Shown: positions 44,958 through 55,009 of the stretch, in pieces | Numbering within the stretch: the first letter of the stretch is position 1 | Layout: each line of letters opens with the position of its first letter | DNA from: Candidula unifasciata | Lineage: Eukaryota; Mollusca; Gastropoda; Stylommatophora; Geomitridae | DNA length: 64,000 nt | NCBI GenBank assembly: GCA_905116865.2 | Contig: CAJHNH020006556.1 | Location: forward strand, 613,904-677,903 | Reading direction: 5' to 3' | Translations under genes and position numbers: made by a program | Notes under the pieces: generated by a model | The model's input: only the letters and a program-made list of their open reading frames with translations | The model's database searches: none | Told to the model about the DNA's origin: nothing

Positions 44958-45735
44958 TCATCATCATCATGTAGCAGGTCCTTTGCAGCAGAACCTCACT
45001 CTCGTCACAGCTTGCCTGCAAGAAACTCGGTCTCTCGCCCGTTTCTTCCGCCTCATGAACTTTCATACTCAAGGAGTCACTTATATCCTGTGCCCATCTT
45101 CGTATCGGTCGGCCCCTGCATCTCCTTCCTGGTACCATGCTTTCTGTTATATTTTTCCCAATCCGTCGTGGCGCTTGATATGACCAAAATATTTCAGCTT
45201 CCGAGATAGGATGCTGTTTATTAGCCAATCTTCCTTGATGTTCAGATCTTTCAAGATGTCAGTATTTCTCCTCTTCTTTGTCCAAGATATTTTGAGACAC
45301 TTTCTATAGCATTTCAGCTCAAAAGCCCCTATTCTCTTTCTTAAAGACTAGGAGATAGTCCACGACTCACATCCGTATGTAGCGACAGGGAGGATGCATG
45401 CTCTCAAAATTCTAATTTTGATCTCCTTGCTGGTGCTTAACCATAGACTTTTAAGGCTGTTCAATCTTTGCATTTTTATTGCCATCCTCCTTTTAATTGC
45501 TGTCGAACAGCCTCCGTTGTTGTTTATTAAAGAGCTTAGATTTTCAAAGTTTGTGTCATTTTCAGTTTCTATATATCATTTGTAGTTATTTTTGGGTGAT
45601 AGCCACTTTTATCTGTGGACATTATTTTCGTTTTCTTTATATTCAAGAATAGATTTTGATCTTCACTGAGCTTTTGGACAGACAATATTAAATTTTCAAT
45701 TCTCTTTGTGCTGTTGGAAGAATCAGCAAGTATGT
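44958..45735 (-). mobile_element. LINE 3' region, RT end to ATG tail
   Basis: On the minus strand, from right to left: LADSSNSTKRIENLILSVQK, LFLNIKKTKIM (the segment just after the RT active site), then, after stops, AEIFWSYQAPRRIG and PGRRCRGRPIRRWAQDISDS, ending in a CATCATCAT tail at 44960-44971. The split copy at 24960-26890 is a relative of this 3' part. Confidence 0.75.
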
Positions 45736-45739
45736 CTGT

Positions 45740-46160
45740 TTATTTCCCAACACACCGGCAGGGGCAAAATATACAGAAAACTTACATACTCCTCCTTCGG
45801 AAAGCGTCACATGACTTGGCATTTAGACAGTTTTTAAATGAATAGCCATTTCTTATACAGGTTTAAAGTGGCCGACAAGTCGCCATTGTTTGCACCAGTT
45901 CTGATGGTACAATATGGCTTGGGTGTTCTCGGTTGTGGAGAGTTCCGTTCGGTTGTGGTGTGCTTTGGAATTGTCTCTTGTTCTTCTTCTTTTGTCAATA
46001 TCTGCTTATTCCGCTAGGCGTCACAGTTCAAAGGAGGAGCAGGAGTGTATATTGAGCATCCAAATAATACCAGATCTACAGCCAAAATACCTACAGGAAA
46101 GCACTGTCACAACAATGATGCAGAAGTTTAAGCCGTCAAAATAGCAGCAGGGAAACTTTT
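45740..46160. other. No gene recognised
   Basis: A short plus-strand frame at 45914-46144 begins with a hydrophobic, signal-like stretch (ALELSLVLLLLSISAYSA) but has no other support. I leave it uncalled. Confidence 0.35.
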
Positions 46161-46164
46161 AAAT

Positions 46165-46860
46165 CATCATCATCATCAGATGTCTTGCCGACTGGCGTGG
46201 GCGATCATGCCTCTCCATAATCTGCGATCTCCTGCAGCATGTATCAGTTCGTGTGCCGATACACCTCCATGCCATGCAACAAGGCGGTCAAACATCTTCT
46301 CTCGTTGTCTTCCTCTATCCCTCCTTCCACAGATCTTTCCAGTGGTCACAACATGTTCTATTTTCCCTCTTCTCATAACATGGCCGAAAAATGATGACTG
46401 TCTCCTTTTGATGTCTGTGATAAATTGTCTTCGGGCTCCCGCCTCTTTCAAAACCTCTTGGTTGCTCTTTTTGGCTGCCCAAGGTATTCTAAGCATTCTT
46501 CTGTAAAACTACATCTCTGAGGCCTCTAAAAATTGTTTAGCCTGCCTACCGATTGTCCAGGATTCACAGCCATATGTTGAAACTTGATGTATGTATCAAG
46601 CAAGAATTCTTTTTCTAACTCTCAATGACAAGGATATATTGCACAAGATGTTTTTCATTTTATAAAATGCAGTTTTTGCCTGTCAAATTCTGTTTCTTAT
46701 TTCAGTTATGCATCTTCCATCTGATGTTATCCATGTGCCCAGATACTTAAATTTCTGTACTAAAATAACACCATTGACTTTTATTACACATTTAGGAATA
46801 ATTTGTTTCTTTGATACAGCCATTAAATTTAACTTTTAAATATATGTCACATTTCACAAC
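46165..46860 (-). mobile_element. LINE 3' region with GAT tail
   Basis: The minus frame LRIPWAAKKSNQEVLKEAGA, SSFFGHVMRRGKIEHVVTTG, HELIHAAGDRRLWRGMIAHA is the ORF2 C-terminus. Upstream sequence to 46860 continues the element in broken frames. The tail is ATCATCATCATC at 46165-46176. The same family gives the tail at 25809-25909 and the copy at 52436-53305. Confidence 0.75.
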
Positions 46861-46984
46861 CCGTGGTATTTCTAAGATGCAAGAGCGATGTTTTAGGCAC
46901 TCCAATCTGGGAAACTACCTGGTATACGAACACTATTCTCCATACTATGCAGCCGGTGTAAGGTAACTATGCAATAGATACCAT

Positions 46985-47467
46985 CCGCTGTGGAGTTCCT
47001 GGAAATGAAAGAGCTGATAAACTAGCCAAGGAAGGTGCCAGTGAAGAACAACCTGACTTACCAGTCTCTTATCAGCAAAAGAAGAGAATAATTAAATCAA
47101 TCAGAAAGCCACCAAAACCGGCAGAAGACGATTACCATTTTATGGACAGACCAGAGCAAGTTATTGTTTTACGCCTTAGAACAGGACACAGTTGACTTTG
47201 CAGCCACATGTACACACAATTTAAAATCGGCGAGTCAGCCATGTGCACATGTGGATTGGCACCTGAGACAACAGATCATGTGCTCAAAGACTGTCCCAAA
47301 TATAACACATCAAGGCAAACTTTTGGCCAAGAGAAACATCGGTGCAAGTCAAACTTTACGGGTCGCTGAGTGAATTACACAAGACAGTGAAGTTCATACT
47401 AGAGACAACATTGCAGATATAGATCATCTATTTCAAACGAACGAAAGAAGAAGAAGAAGAAGAAGTC
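46985..47467 (+). mobile_element. LINE RNase H end with GAA tail
   Basis: With frameshifts the plus strand reads GVPGNERADKLAKEGASEEQ, VIVLRLRTGH, then CTCGLAPETTDHVLKDCPKY, a Cys/His motif after RNase H. It ends in (GAA)n at about 47446-47467. The domain order and tail match the longer element at 58355-61123 (LRTGHCG, CDCGAERQTPEHILQYCP). Confidence 0.75.
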
Positions 47468-47499
47468 ACAGTTCATCCGACGATCAGGGCGCGCTACTC

Positions 47500-48320
47500 G
47501 GACGCATGAATGCCTCGATATTATGCAGTCTCAAGGTGTCAGTGACTCCTTCAGTTCATTGTCTTCTCGGTCGTCCCCTGCGTCTTGGTGTTTCGATTCT
47601 CATGTTGTGCGCTCTTGTCGCTGGTATCGGTTTTTTTTTTTTTTTTATTCTCATTAGATAGCCAAACCATTACATTATTTGTTTCTCAATAAATTTGAGG
47701 ATGGGTGTTGTTCCAACATTTCTTGTGATCATGTCGTTTCTCACTTGATCTCTTCTGGTTTTATTCACAGCTATTCTCAAACATCTCATCTCACAGGTGG
47801 TTAGTTATCTTTTATGTTCTTTTGTCAAGGTCCAAGTCTGACATTGGTAACCTAAAGTCGGTATAAATAGTGTATTTATAAGTTGTCTTTTTGTCTCTAT
47901 TGGGATAGCTGGGGGTCTTAAAATTGGAGCAAGTTGGTACGTGAAATTGTTGGCTTGTTGGATTCTCGTTTCTATCTCTCTGTCTATTTTACCATTGTGT
48001 GTAAAGATTCTTCCCAAGTATTTAAATTCTTGAACTTGGTTTCAGACTTTGATCTTTGATCTTCATGTCGATGGTCTATTGCTCTCTACTTATTTTCATG
48101 ACCTCTGATTTTCCCATATTGATCTTCATGTGATGTTTAAGGCAACTGTCGTGTAGTTGATTCATGTGGTCCTGCAGCTGTTTACTTTCAGTGTGGAATA
48201 TGCACTGAACGTCGGCAAAGAGCAGCTCATTGAAGTCCTCCTGTTTATCGACATCTGGTGGTGTTTTTTCTATTTTAAAAATATTGTCCACGAATATTAT
48301 AAAAAGTAAAGATGAAAGAT
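47500..48320 (-). mobile_element. LINE reverse transcriptase, 3' part, split by SINE
   Basis: On the minus strand: LSSLLFIIFVDNIFKIEK, FNELLFADVQCIFHTESKQL (degenerate F-A-D-V in place of the Y/F-A-D-D active site), HHMKINMGKSEVMKI, GRIFTHNGKIDREIETRI, LGYQCQTWTLTKEHK, CEMRCLRIAVNKTRRDQVRN. The 5' part lies at 48870-49290 beyond a SINE and a (GAA)n tract. Confidence 0.75.
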
Positions 48321-48324
48321 CACA

Positions 48325-48620
48325 ACTCCCCTTCTCCCCCCCCCCTCCCCTCCCCGTGTTGGTTCCGGGGCCCCATTGTGGGGGAAACAAGAATAGACCC
48401 ACTGCCTCCCCAAAAGCATGTCGTAAGAGTCGACTAAAAGGGGAGCTTCCTATGAAGTCGGAGTGCATCTGCCAGAGAGGCAAAGAACCAAAAGTCTGTA
48501 TAAGAATAAGATCTGTAAAACTGATGCACACGCAACACTCAGGTTCTGGAACAGGACTGCAATTCAGTAGGGGACGAGCAACCAGAACTTTCCGCTAGAG
48601 TGTACAGCTGGTGAACGCGA
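48325..48620 (+). mobile_element. SINE-like family A, full-length-looking copy
   Basis: Runs from CCCGTGTTGGTTCCGGGGCC through AAGCATGTCGTAAGAGTCGA, GAAGTCGGAGTGCATCTGCC and CAGGTTCTGGAACAGGACTG to GTACAGCTGGTGAACGCGAA, directly followed by the (GAA)n tract. It gives the forward orientation of the family and shows that GAA is its 3' tail. It interrupts a minus-strand LINE. Confidence 0.8.
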
Positions 48621-48808
48621 AGAAGAAGAAGAAGAAGAAGAAGAAGAAGAAGAAGAAGAAGAAGAAGAAGAAGAAGAAGAAGAAGAAGAAGAAGAAGAAG
48701 AAGAAGAAGAAGAAGAAGAAGAAGAAGAAGAAGAAGAAGAAGAAGAAGAAGAAGAAGAAGAAGAAGAAGAAGAAGAAGAAGAAGAAGAAGAAGAAGAAGA
48801 AGAAGAAA
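48619..48808 (+). repeat. (GAA)n expansion at a SINE tail
   Basis: About 63 uninterrupted GAA units. They start exactly at the 3' end of the family A SINE (tails are only a few units long at 55727 and 58355), so the tract most likely expanded from the SINE tail. Confidence 0.95.
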
Positions 48809-48869
48809 TATCACACCCACGCCTTATTCCTGGTGCTACTGGGAACCAGTCTGTGAGGCTATGGTTCTT

Positions 48870-49290
48870 ATGGCGCTTTCATTTTTTTTTTTTTTTCTAT
48901 AAATAGCTCTTACACAATCTAGGATTGTTCCATTTATACCATAGTTTTTAAGGACGTCCATAGTAAATCTCTGTTCACTCTGTCAAAAGCCTTTTCTTGA
49001 TCTATAAAAGCGATGGTCATTTGGTCTCTGTGTTCTATTGTTTTTTCGCTAATTTGCCTTAGGGCAAAAAAAAGCGTCGGTACAACCTCTTCCTTTTCTG
49101 AATCCGACCTGTGCTGAGCCCAAAATCGGTTCTACAACAGATCTAATTAGTTGTTCCAGAATCTTGGCAAACATTTTACCTATATGGCTTAAAAGGAAGA
49201 TGCCTCAATAAGTGTTACAATCCTGCTTTTTCCCTTTTCTTTTCCACATTGTTACTATAATGGCTCTTTGCCAGTCTAACACTGGGATAG
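48870..49290 (-). mobile_element. LINE reverse transcriptase, 5' part
   Basis: On the minus strand: GIFLLSHIGKMFAKILEQLI, QVGFRKGRGCTDAFFALRQI, MTIAFIDQEKAFDRVNRDLL. These are the N-terminal RT motifs, including the FIDxEKAFDRV block with the first catalytic Asp. It continues at 47500-48320 after the SINE insertion; a short stretch between the halves is missing. Confidence 0.8.
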
Positions 49291-49349
49291 GAGTGCATAG
49301 AGTGGCCAGCAGTTGCTACGGAGGTGGAAGTCCAACAGTTGATTCACTA

Positions 49350-49796
49350 AAACTCTCACCCAGATGATCTGATTATCTATATAGATGGTTCGGTGTTGGG
49401 AGGAAAGATAAGTGCCTGGGGGTTCGTAGCAAAAGCCAGTGGGAAATCTTTAGTGCAGGACAACCTAGCATACAATACCACCACGTTTAGCATGAGAATG
49501 GAGGTCGAGGAGGTAACTGCAGCTCTCAAGTGACTAGAGAACAAGATGCATACACATGTCGTAATTGTAACAGACTCTGAAAGCATGCCGAGAAATATGA
49601 AAACAGGTATGCTTCGAATAGAGTGGCAAGCTTCACTGGGAAGGTCTCGGGTAGTGAGCATACTTTGGATCTTTTCTCCAATCTATGATGGGGTTGTGGG
49701 GAATGAACAAGCAGACAGATTGTCTGGATCTGCACCACTGGGCGTGAATTGATACAGGACAAATCAGATGTGCTCAGGGTCCTATGGGAACAATCA
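49350..49796 (+). mobile_element. RNase H domain of a Jockey-like LINE, acidic residues retained
   Basis: The plus strand reads LIIYIDGSVLGGKISAWGFV, MRMEVEEVTAALK, a TGA, then VVIVTDSESMPRNM and VVGNEQADRLSGSAPLG. The four acidic positions of RNase H (Asp in IDGS, Glu in MEVEE, Asp in TDSES, Asp in EQADRL) are all present; one nonsense codon near 49531 breaks the frame. It continues at 50033 after a family C insertion. Confidence 0.75.
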
Positions 49797-50047
49797 ACGT
49801 AGTCAGACTGACTGACTGACTTTCTACCCCACCAGGACATCACACAAGCGACAAACACCCGATGACACAAAGTGCCACCATGCGGATGAGGATCACCGTG
49901 GAGAGGTCCCAGAAACCACGTTCAGACAATTGGCCATATTGATGGCCTGCCTATATTGCGGCCCCTGGCAAAAGCCAGAGTAGGGCTTCCAATAACAAAA
50001 AAATTACGTCCTAAGAAGGACGTAAGGAGTATAATCTACGTAGTCAG
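49792..50047 (-). mobile_element. Family C repeat with target duplication
   Basis: The repeat 49807-50032 is flanked by AATC(A)ACGTAGTCAG at 49792-49806 and AATC(T)ACGTAGTCAG at 50033-50047: 15 bp with one mismatch. The left end carries ACTGACTGACTGAC, which would be a 3' tail if the element is on the minus strand. It lacks coding capacity and interrupts the RNase H LINE. Confidence 0.8.
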
Positions 50048-50260
50048 AAGCGAAACAAGATTTTTATAGCCTGGAGAGAGAATGAGGCACATGGGTGTAA
50101 CCAGGATTTCTGGCCGGCTCACTACACTCAGAGGAAAGGCAAAACGGACATATAACGAGATTACGACCGGTACCTGAAGATGAGGACGCAGCACGCATGG
50201 GAATGCCCCGAATGCTTTTATGTCAATTCATGACTCAACTCAGCTCATCTGCCTTAGCAC
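50048..50260 (+). mobile_element. Continuation of the interrupted Jockey-like LINE
   Basis: GAGAATGAGGCACATGGGTG, GGCTCACTACACTCAGAGGA and GCATGGGAATGCCCCGAATG match 36990-37165 of the related copy. It is frame-broken. Confidence 0.7.
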
Positions 50261-50264
50261 CCCA

Positions 50265-50805
50265 AGGTAAAAAGGTGAAGGCGATAGCGCTCATTATGAG
50301 AAGGCTGCTTTGTGTCTATGAGGCTCCAATATCCCCCCCCCCCCCCCCAATTGTGTCTACAGATTTATATTCGGTCTGATTTCAGCCACCCCCCTCCTCC
50401 TCAATTAGATAAGGCAGTTGTGGGGCGGTAGCTTCGTTGGTAAGAATTCAGGGTTGGTGGAACGGCCCAGGGGGCGGTAAGAGCTTCGGGTGCAGTTATG
50501 ACCAATTACTAAACATACGGCTGCGGTAGAGACAAGTAGAGGATGAGTCAATTATCCTTGGCGACGCCGGGCGGTCAAATCTACTGTGCTATAAAAGAAA
50601 AAAGGTGATCGAACAGCATCGCACCACACTGTAAATGTTCACTAATATAATCCTTGACTCTAAAGCTTTTTTTTCTCTCTAAAAATTTACTATTTTATTC
50701 ATTATTAACAAATTTCATATGGAAAAGTTAAAATATTTATAGTTACAAGTTGAAAAAGAATCCGTTTTCTTTAATTTATTTTTGAACATGTTCAGTTGTT
50801 GACTG
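50265..50805. other. No gene; possible decayed SINE
   Basis: About 50415-50600 (GTGGGGCGGTAGCTTCGTTG) is faintly tRNA-head-like. The rest is AT-rich with no feature. A poly-C run is near 50333-50348. Confidence 0.3.
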
Positions 50806-50814
50806 TAATCGTGG

Positions 50815-51745
50815 CAGTGTTGCCACTTTGGATGTTTTAAATCCAAAACTAAATGTTTTTTCTTGCATCTAGATGGTATTCTTGACGTCTAGATGGTAGA
50901 TGTAATTCTAGAAGTTTTTTTATTTGGAGTTGAATATTTTAAAGATTTTTCTTTTCTTTTAATGTCAGTTTAATAATTACTGGATGAAATATGTATTGCA
51001 CATTGTTTGTTTTGGTCTGAGCACGTACATTGTGGTAGCTGCGATTACTTAAACTTTGAACTCACTGGGGTCAACGCTCAACAATCTGGCAGCCCCAATA
51101 CTGATCAAGAGCGCGCGTAAATCATACTAACTTTGTTTGAACTGTATCCTCACTGTGTTGTTAATTATAGCTGTGATGCTGACTGTGTTGTTCTTTTTAA
51201 AGTGTTTTTTTTTTTTTTTAAATAATTGCTCACCTTCATATATGTTTGCCTCTTTGAAAAACTATTCAATATGCCAAAAGTAAAGCAGTATGAGCAACAA
51301 TTTTTGAAGGAGTGGCTACATGATGACACAATCAAAGACTAGGTGATGGCAGTTCCTGGGGATACGACGAAGTCTCGTTGTGAGTACTACAAGCGTGAAA
51401 TTAAAGCGAAAATACAAGGTTTAAAGAGTCATGCAGAGACTTAAAAGCATAAAACTGTGGTTCCAGGGACTGTCAACATAAAACGAAGAAACAACTTGAG
51501 AACACGCTGTCAAGATCTAGATGTATTGAAAAGTATTTCACTCTTTTCTGTGGATCTTGTGAGGCAGACTTCGGTAAAGATGCGGACATGATTCTATAGG
51601 GTAAGTCGGATCAATTGCTATGCAATTTCTTTCTTTCTTTCTATTCGGATGTTTTTTCTGAATGTTTTTCACGCTAATTTAGATGTTTTTAGATATTTTT
51701 TGACTCCGTTTTTGATGTTTTTGTCAAAGAAAAGTGGCAACACTG
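50815..51745 (+). mobile_element. hAT-like transposon relic
   Basis: Starts CAGTGTTGCCACTTTGGATG and ends AAAAGTGGCAACACTG, the same terminal inverted repeat as the 508-bp element at 20412. The flanking octamers (AATCGTGG and GGCGCCTC) do not match, so the duplication has decayed or the insertion was rearranged. It encloses a broken transposase N-terminus at 51271-51590. Confidence 0.75.
51271..51590 (+). pseudogene. hAT-type transposase N-terminus with BED-like finger
   Basis: From ATG at 51271 the frame reads MPKVKQYEQQFLKEWLHDDT, a TAG at 51340-51342, then VMAVPGDTTKSRCEYYKREI, KAKIQGLKSHAET, another stop, and KHKTVVPGT. The pattern KEW...D...W..PVPGD...C.YC...L.AK...LK.HA.T.KH is the BED-type zinc-finger start of some hAT transposases. 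Here the second Cys is Tyr and two nonsense codons occur. No catalytic domain follows; the copy is dead. Confidence 0.65.
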
Positions 51746-51825
51746 GGCGCCTCCTGTTCCGGTTTGGCCAGAACTCAGAAATACAACTTGATAGTTTTCA
51801 CTGAAGACAAGAGAGATTGAAGAAT

Positions 51826-52022
51826 ATGTCATATAATTCTAATAATAGCATAAAACTAATCGGGAAGGCTAACCCGGTCAACAACTGCCCGCAGAAGTCG
51901 GATATATCGACCGAAAGGCGCAAATATCGCAGTCATGCTGTAAACGGACAGAACGCAGTTACATCTTCGGATGAACACAGAAGTCTTCTGAGAAGAAGAT
52001 ATAATTTTACTGAACAAGATCG
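51826..52022 (+). CDS. Candidate first coding exon, unknown protein
   Basis: The ATG at 51826-51828 opens about 65 codons: MSYNSNNSIKLIGKANPV, NNCPQKSDISTERRKYRS, HAVNGQNAVTSSDEHRSL, LRRRYNFTEQD, ending at a donor-like CG|GTAAGA (GT at 52023-52024). The product is basic, Ser/Asn-rich and likely disordered, with no recognised domain. A diverged copy at 31592-31735 (minus) keeps KSD-S-E-RKYRS-AVNG-NA-TSSDEHR with conservative changes, which argues that this was coding. It starts about 80 bp after a hAT relic. It may be a host gene or part of an unrecognised mobile element. Confidence 0.45.
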
Positions 52023-52024
52023 GT

Positions 52025-52430
52025 AAGAAACTTCAGATTTAAGTTGTAGTAACATTTTACATAATAATTATGTAATATGTGTTGATAGGGATGATAGTGA
52101 AATTGTATATATTTGGGTTTTTACTTACGAAAGGGAAAATCTCAACTCAAACTGCACCTCCAAGTGGTGGAGGGTGGGAAACACATCATGGTGTGGCTAA
52201 CGCAGATATGGGGGACTGAGTATCCACCGGAATAAGTGGATCACTCCGCAGCTGGGCAGAGTAGGACACCCACCTGTCCTGACAGTCTAAAATTACTGTC
52301 TAAAGTGCAGGTTAAAATACCCCATGTGGATGTGGAAGGCAACGGGAAACCACCACGTTATTTTCCCAAGAAAACTCATGAAAAAACAGAGTGAAAACAG
52401 TTTAAATAGGGATGTGTCTCATCCCCAGAC
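52025..52430. other. Intergenic or intronic, unassigned
   Basis: About 52145-52400 has a moderately GC-rich block (CCTCCAAGTGGTGGAGGGTG, GGCAACGGGAAACCACCACG) unlike the surrounding AT-rich DNA. It directly precedes the LINE at 52436 and could be a LINE 5' segment or a separate repeat; I cannot decide. Confidence 0.3.
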
Positions 52431-52435
52431 CTTTT

Positions 52436-53305
52436 CTCTCTATATAGTGAAATAATTTTGAGGAAAATTAAAGATAATGCTGGGGTAAGAGTTGGAGGAT
52501 ACAATATAAACAGTTTGCGTTATGCAGACCATACAGTTTTGATAGCTAAAAATGCAACTGATTTACAACTGCTGGATATTGTGGAGATGAAGAGTGCTAA
52601 GGATTGTAATTAAATATATTTTTAAAAATTGAAGTTATAAAAAAAAAGAAGATAACTCCATGTTGTGATATCTCAATTAAAAGAAAAAGACTTAACCAAG
52701 TCAATAAATTCAAATATCTGGGAACAATCATATATTCAGATGGAAAATTTGTGACAGAGTTAAAAGCAGAATAGGTCAAGCTAAAGCTGCATTTCAGAAA
52801 ATCAAAAATATCTTATGCAATAAATTGCTCTCATTTAATGTCAGAAAGAGGGTGCTAACATTTTACATAGAACCTGTTCTGTTGTATGGCAGCAAATCTT
52901 ATAATGTCAATGAACAAATTAGGAAGAATTTGGAAGCAACAGAGATGTGGTTTCTGAGACGAATGTTATGGATACCTTGGACGGCCTGAGTAACTAACAA
53001 CGATTGTTTGAAAGTAGATCTCTATATAGAACAATAAGAAAGAGACAAACACTGTTCTTTGGCCACATAATGAGAAGAGAGACATTGGAGAACATAGTGA
53101 CAACTGGAAAGATAAGTGGAATAGGGGGTAGAGGCAGACCAAGAAAGAATATGATGGATGGGCTGAAACAATGGCATGGGGGGATGATGGATGGGCTGAA
53201 ACAATGGCATGGGGGGATATCATCAAGAAAGCTGTTCCAGGCAACCAGGGTTCGTGATCTGTGTAGATGCATGAGCGCCTACGCCAGTTGGCAGGGCACA
53301 TAATG
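52436..53305 (+). mobile_element. LINE RT 3' half, degenerate
   Basis: The plus strand encodes PDLFSLYSEIILRKIKDNAG, NSLRYADHTVLIAKNATDLQ (active-site YADD changed to YADH), NKFKYLGTIIYSDGKFV, then across frameshifts LFFGHIMRRETLENIVTTGK and LFQATRVRDLCRCMSAYASW. A 32-bp tandem duplication (GATGGATGGGCTGAAACAAT...) lies at about 53152-53216. Same family as 46165-46860. Confidence 0.8.
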
Positions 53306-53309
53306 GTGA

Positions 53310-53865
53310 TGACTTATGAAACCATCACAGCTGGATAGACATTACCAAAAAAAATCCAATCCAACCATGTCTTAAGTGAAACCTCCTATAAGTGGAGATA
53401 GTAACGTTTTAGTGGCGGATACCACCATAGACACATTATATTATAATTTATAGTGTCAGATGACAGATGGATTCAGAGTTACGTCCCAGTTGAATGAAAG
53501 GTCAAAATGACATTTTATGGCAGTAACTATTTTTTTTAATTTGTTGGTTTTTAAAATCAGAAATATAATTTAATTTAATTACTTGTGTTTGCACTTCCCC
53601 CTGGATGGTGCAACATGACTTAGCATGATTGCACCACAACATTATAAAATAAAAATCATTGTTGTAGTTGAGTTGGTCATTGAGTAATAGCACAGGTTTT
53701 TCCCAGTTCTTGGTTATAGTTGCATGAATCTATTTTAAGAATGTTACCCTATATTATATAATACAGGTGCATGATCTTGATAAATTTAATTATCAGTCAT
53801 GCACATTTAAAAAATGTTTTCCTGGACATAGGTTTATTTAAAGAACTTATTTATTGAGTTGAGTC
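53310..53865. other. No gene recognised
   Basis: AT-rich sequence without supported features. Confidence 0.4.
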
Positions 53866-53869
53866 AAGA

Positions 53870-54125
53870 ATTGGCTTCACAACACTCAGGGCATTCCCAT
53901 GCTCGCTTCTTCCTCATCTTCAGCAGCCAGTGCAGAGTTCCAATACTAATGCTACTGGTGTAATCTAGTTATATGTCCGTCCTGCCTTTCCTCTGAGTGT
54001 AGTGAGCCGACCAGACTCTCTACTTACACCCAGGTGCATCATTCTCTGTGGGCTTTAATAATCTTATTTCTCTTCCAACTTCACTACATTTCCTGGAGGG
54101 CCTTGATCACATCTGCCTTGTCATG
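53870..54125 (-). mobile_element. Jockey-like LINE 3' fragment
   Basis: On the minus strand it parallels 36960-37165: GAGCATGGGAATGCCCTGAG with CTGCTGAAGATGAGGAAG, and GGTGTAAGTAGAGAGTCTGG. It is broken in all frames. Confidence 0.6.
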
Positions 54126-54129
54126 TAAA

Positions 54130-54540
54130 TTCTTAAAATTTTTTTTTAAATACAATCATCTGTGAAACAGTTTTACAGTGATTCAGGTCACAGGGACGAG
54201 GGACAGTTAAGGCCCTTGTGATGTATATATGGAGATACTGTACTTCACCTCGGAGCCACCCGACTCTGGGTTGGTTTTACTACTTTTACAGAACCTTTTG
54301 CTAGATTTATACTCCTGCCACACCTCCCTGTCAGGTGCTAGAAATATTGTCTCCTTTGAGCATTAACAGAGCTGGCAGGGGATCTCCGATTTGGTGCCCC
54401 CCCCCCCCCCCCATTCTCGAGATGCAATGCCCAGAAATCAACTGGCTCTCATCCGCCCACCCCCAATTCATGGGCAATAACATACACCAAAACTTATTTA
54501 GAAAATAAGTGATGCCCGCTGGTCAAATACAAATGAAATT
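54130..54540. other. No gene recognised
   Basis: No coding segment or repeat family is recognised; a poly-C run is near 54398-54412. Confidence 0.35.
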
Positions 54541-54544
54541 GACA

Positions 54545-54860
54545 GCTCCCGGTTTTAAGCTGCAGTGGAAAATTCTGGTTGTTAATAAACGTCTGGACTT
54601 TATACATATGCCAGAATTTGAGTTTTGCCTGCACATCAGTTTCACAGATTTTCGCTTTTTTTATATGCAGACTTGGTTCCTCTCCTCTGTTGCAGATGGA
54701 CCCTGACGTTAAAGGAAACACCCTACTTATTGACTTTTGTGGTTTGCTTATTATAGGGCTGGAAGGGGGGGGGGGGGGGGGCAACTGGGTCTAAATTTTC
54801 TTTTCCTTTACAATGGGGCCATAAGAACCCACATGTGGATTATATGGAACAGAGAAAACT
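54545..54860 (-). mobile_element. SINE-like family A copy
   Basis: GGAAAATTCTGGTTGTTAAT, GCCAGAATTTGAGTTTTGCC, TATGCAGACTTGGTTCCTCT and TTACAATGGGGCCATAAGAA follow the family A order in reverse. A poly-G run near 54764-54781 interrupts it. Confidence 0.65.
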
Positions 54861-54882
54861 ACCCATGTTGTTTCATCCACAG

Positions 54883-54946
54883 AGACAGGTCTCAAACCAA
54901 GGGGCCCTCAGAAGATTATATCCCTTTGGCTGACGGTATCATTGAG
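54883..54946 (+). CDS. Candidate internal exon, 64 bp
   Basis: A pyrimidine-rich stretch ending TTTCATCCACAG (AG at 54881-54882) precedes, and a perfect donor GAG|GTGAGT (GT at 54947-54948) follows. In the open frame the exon encodes DRSQTKGPSEDYIPLADGII-type sequence. Composition looks protein-like, but the exon is short and isolated between a SINE and a LINE, and no partner exon was identified. Confidence 0.35.
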
Positions 54947-55009
54947 GTGAGTTGTCTCCGTGTTCCTGCATACAACTTATTATTGGTTATGGTTTTTATG
55001 CCTATAATT

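Noticed and set aside
48539..48856. Poly-Leu and poly-Lys proteins
   Set aside because: Translation of the GAA tract attached to a SINE.
50815..51745. Active hAT transposon
   Set aside because: Two nonsense codons, a missing zinc-ligand Cys, no catalytic region and no target duplication.
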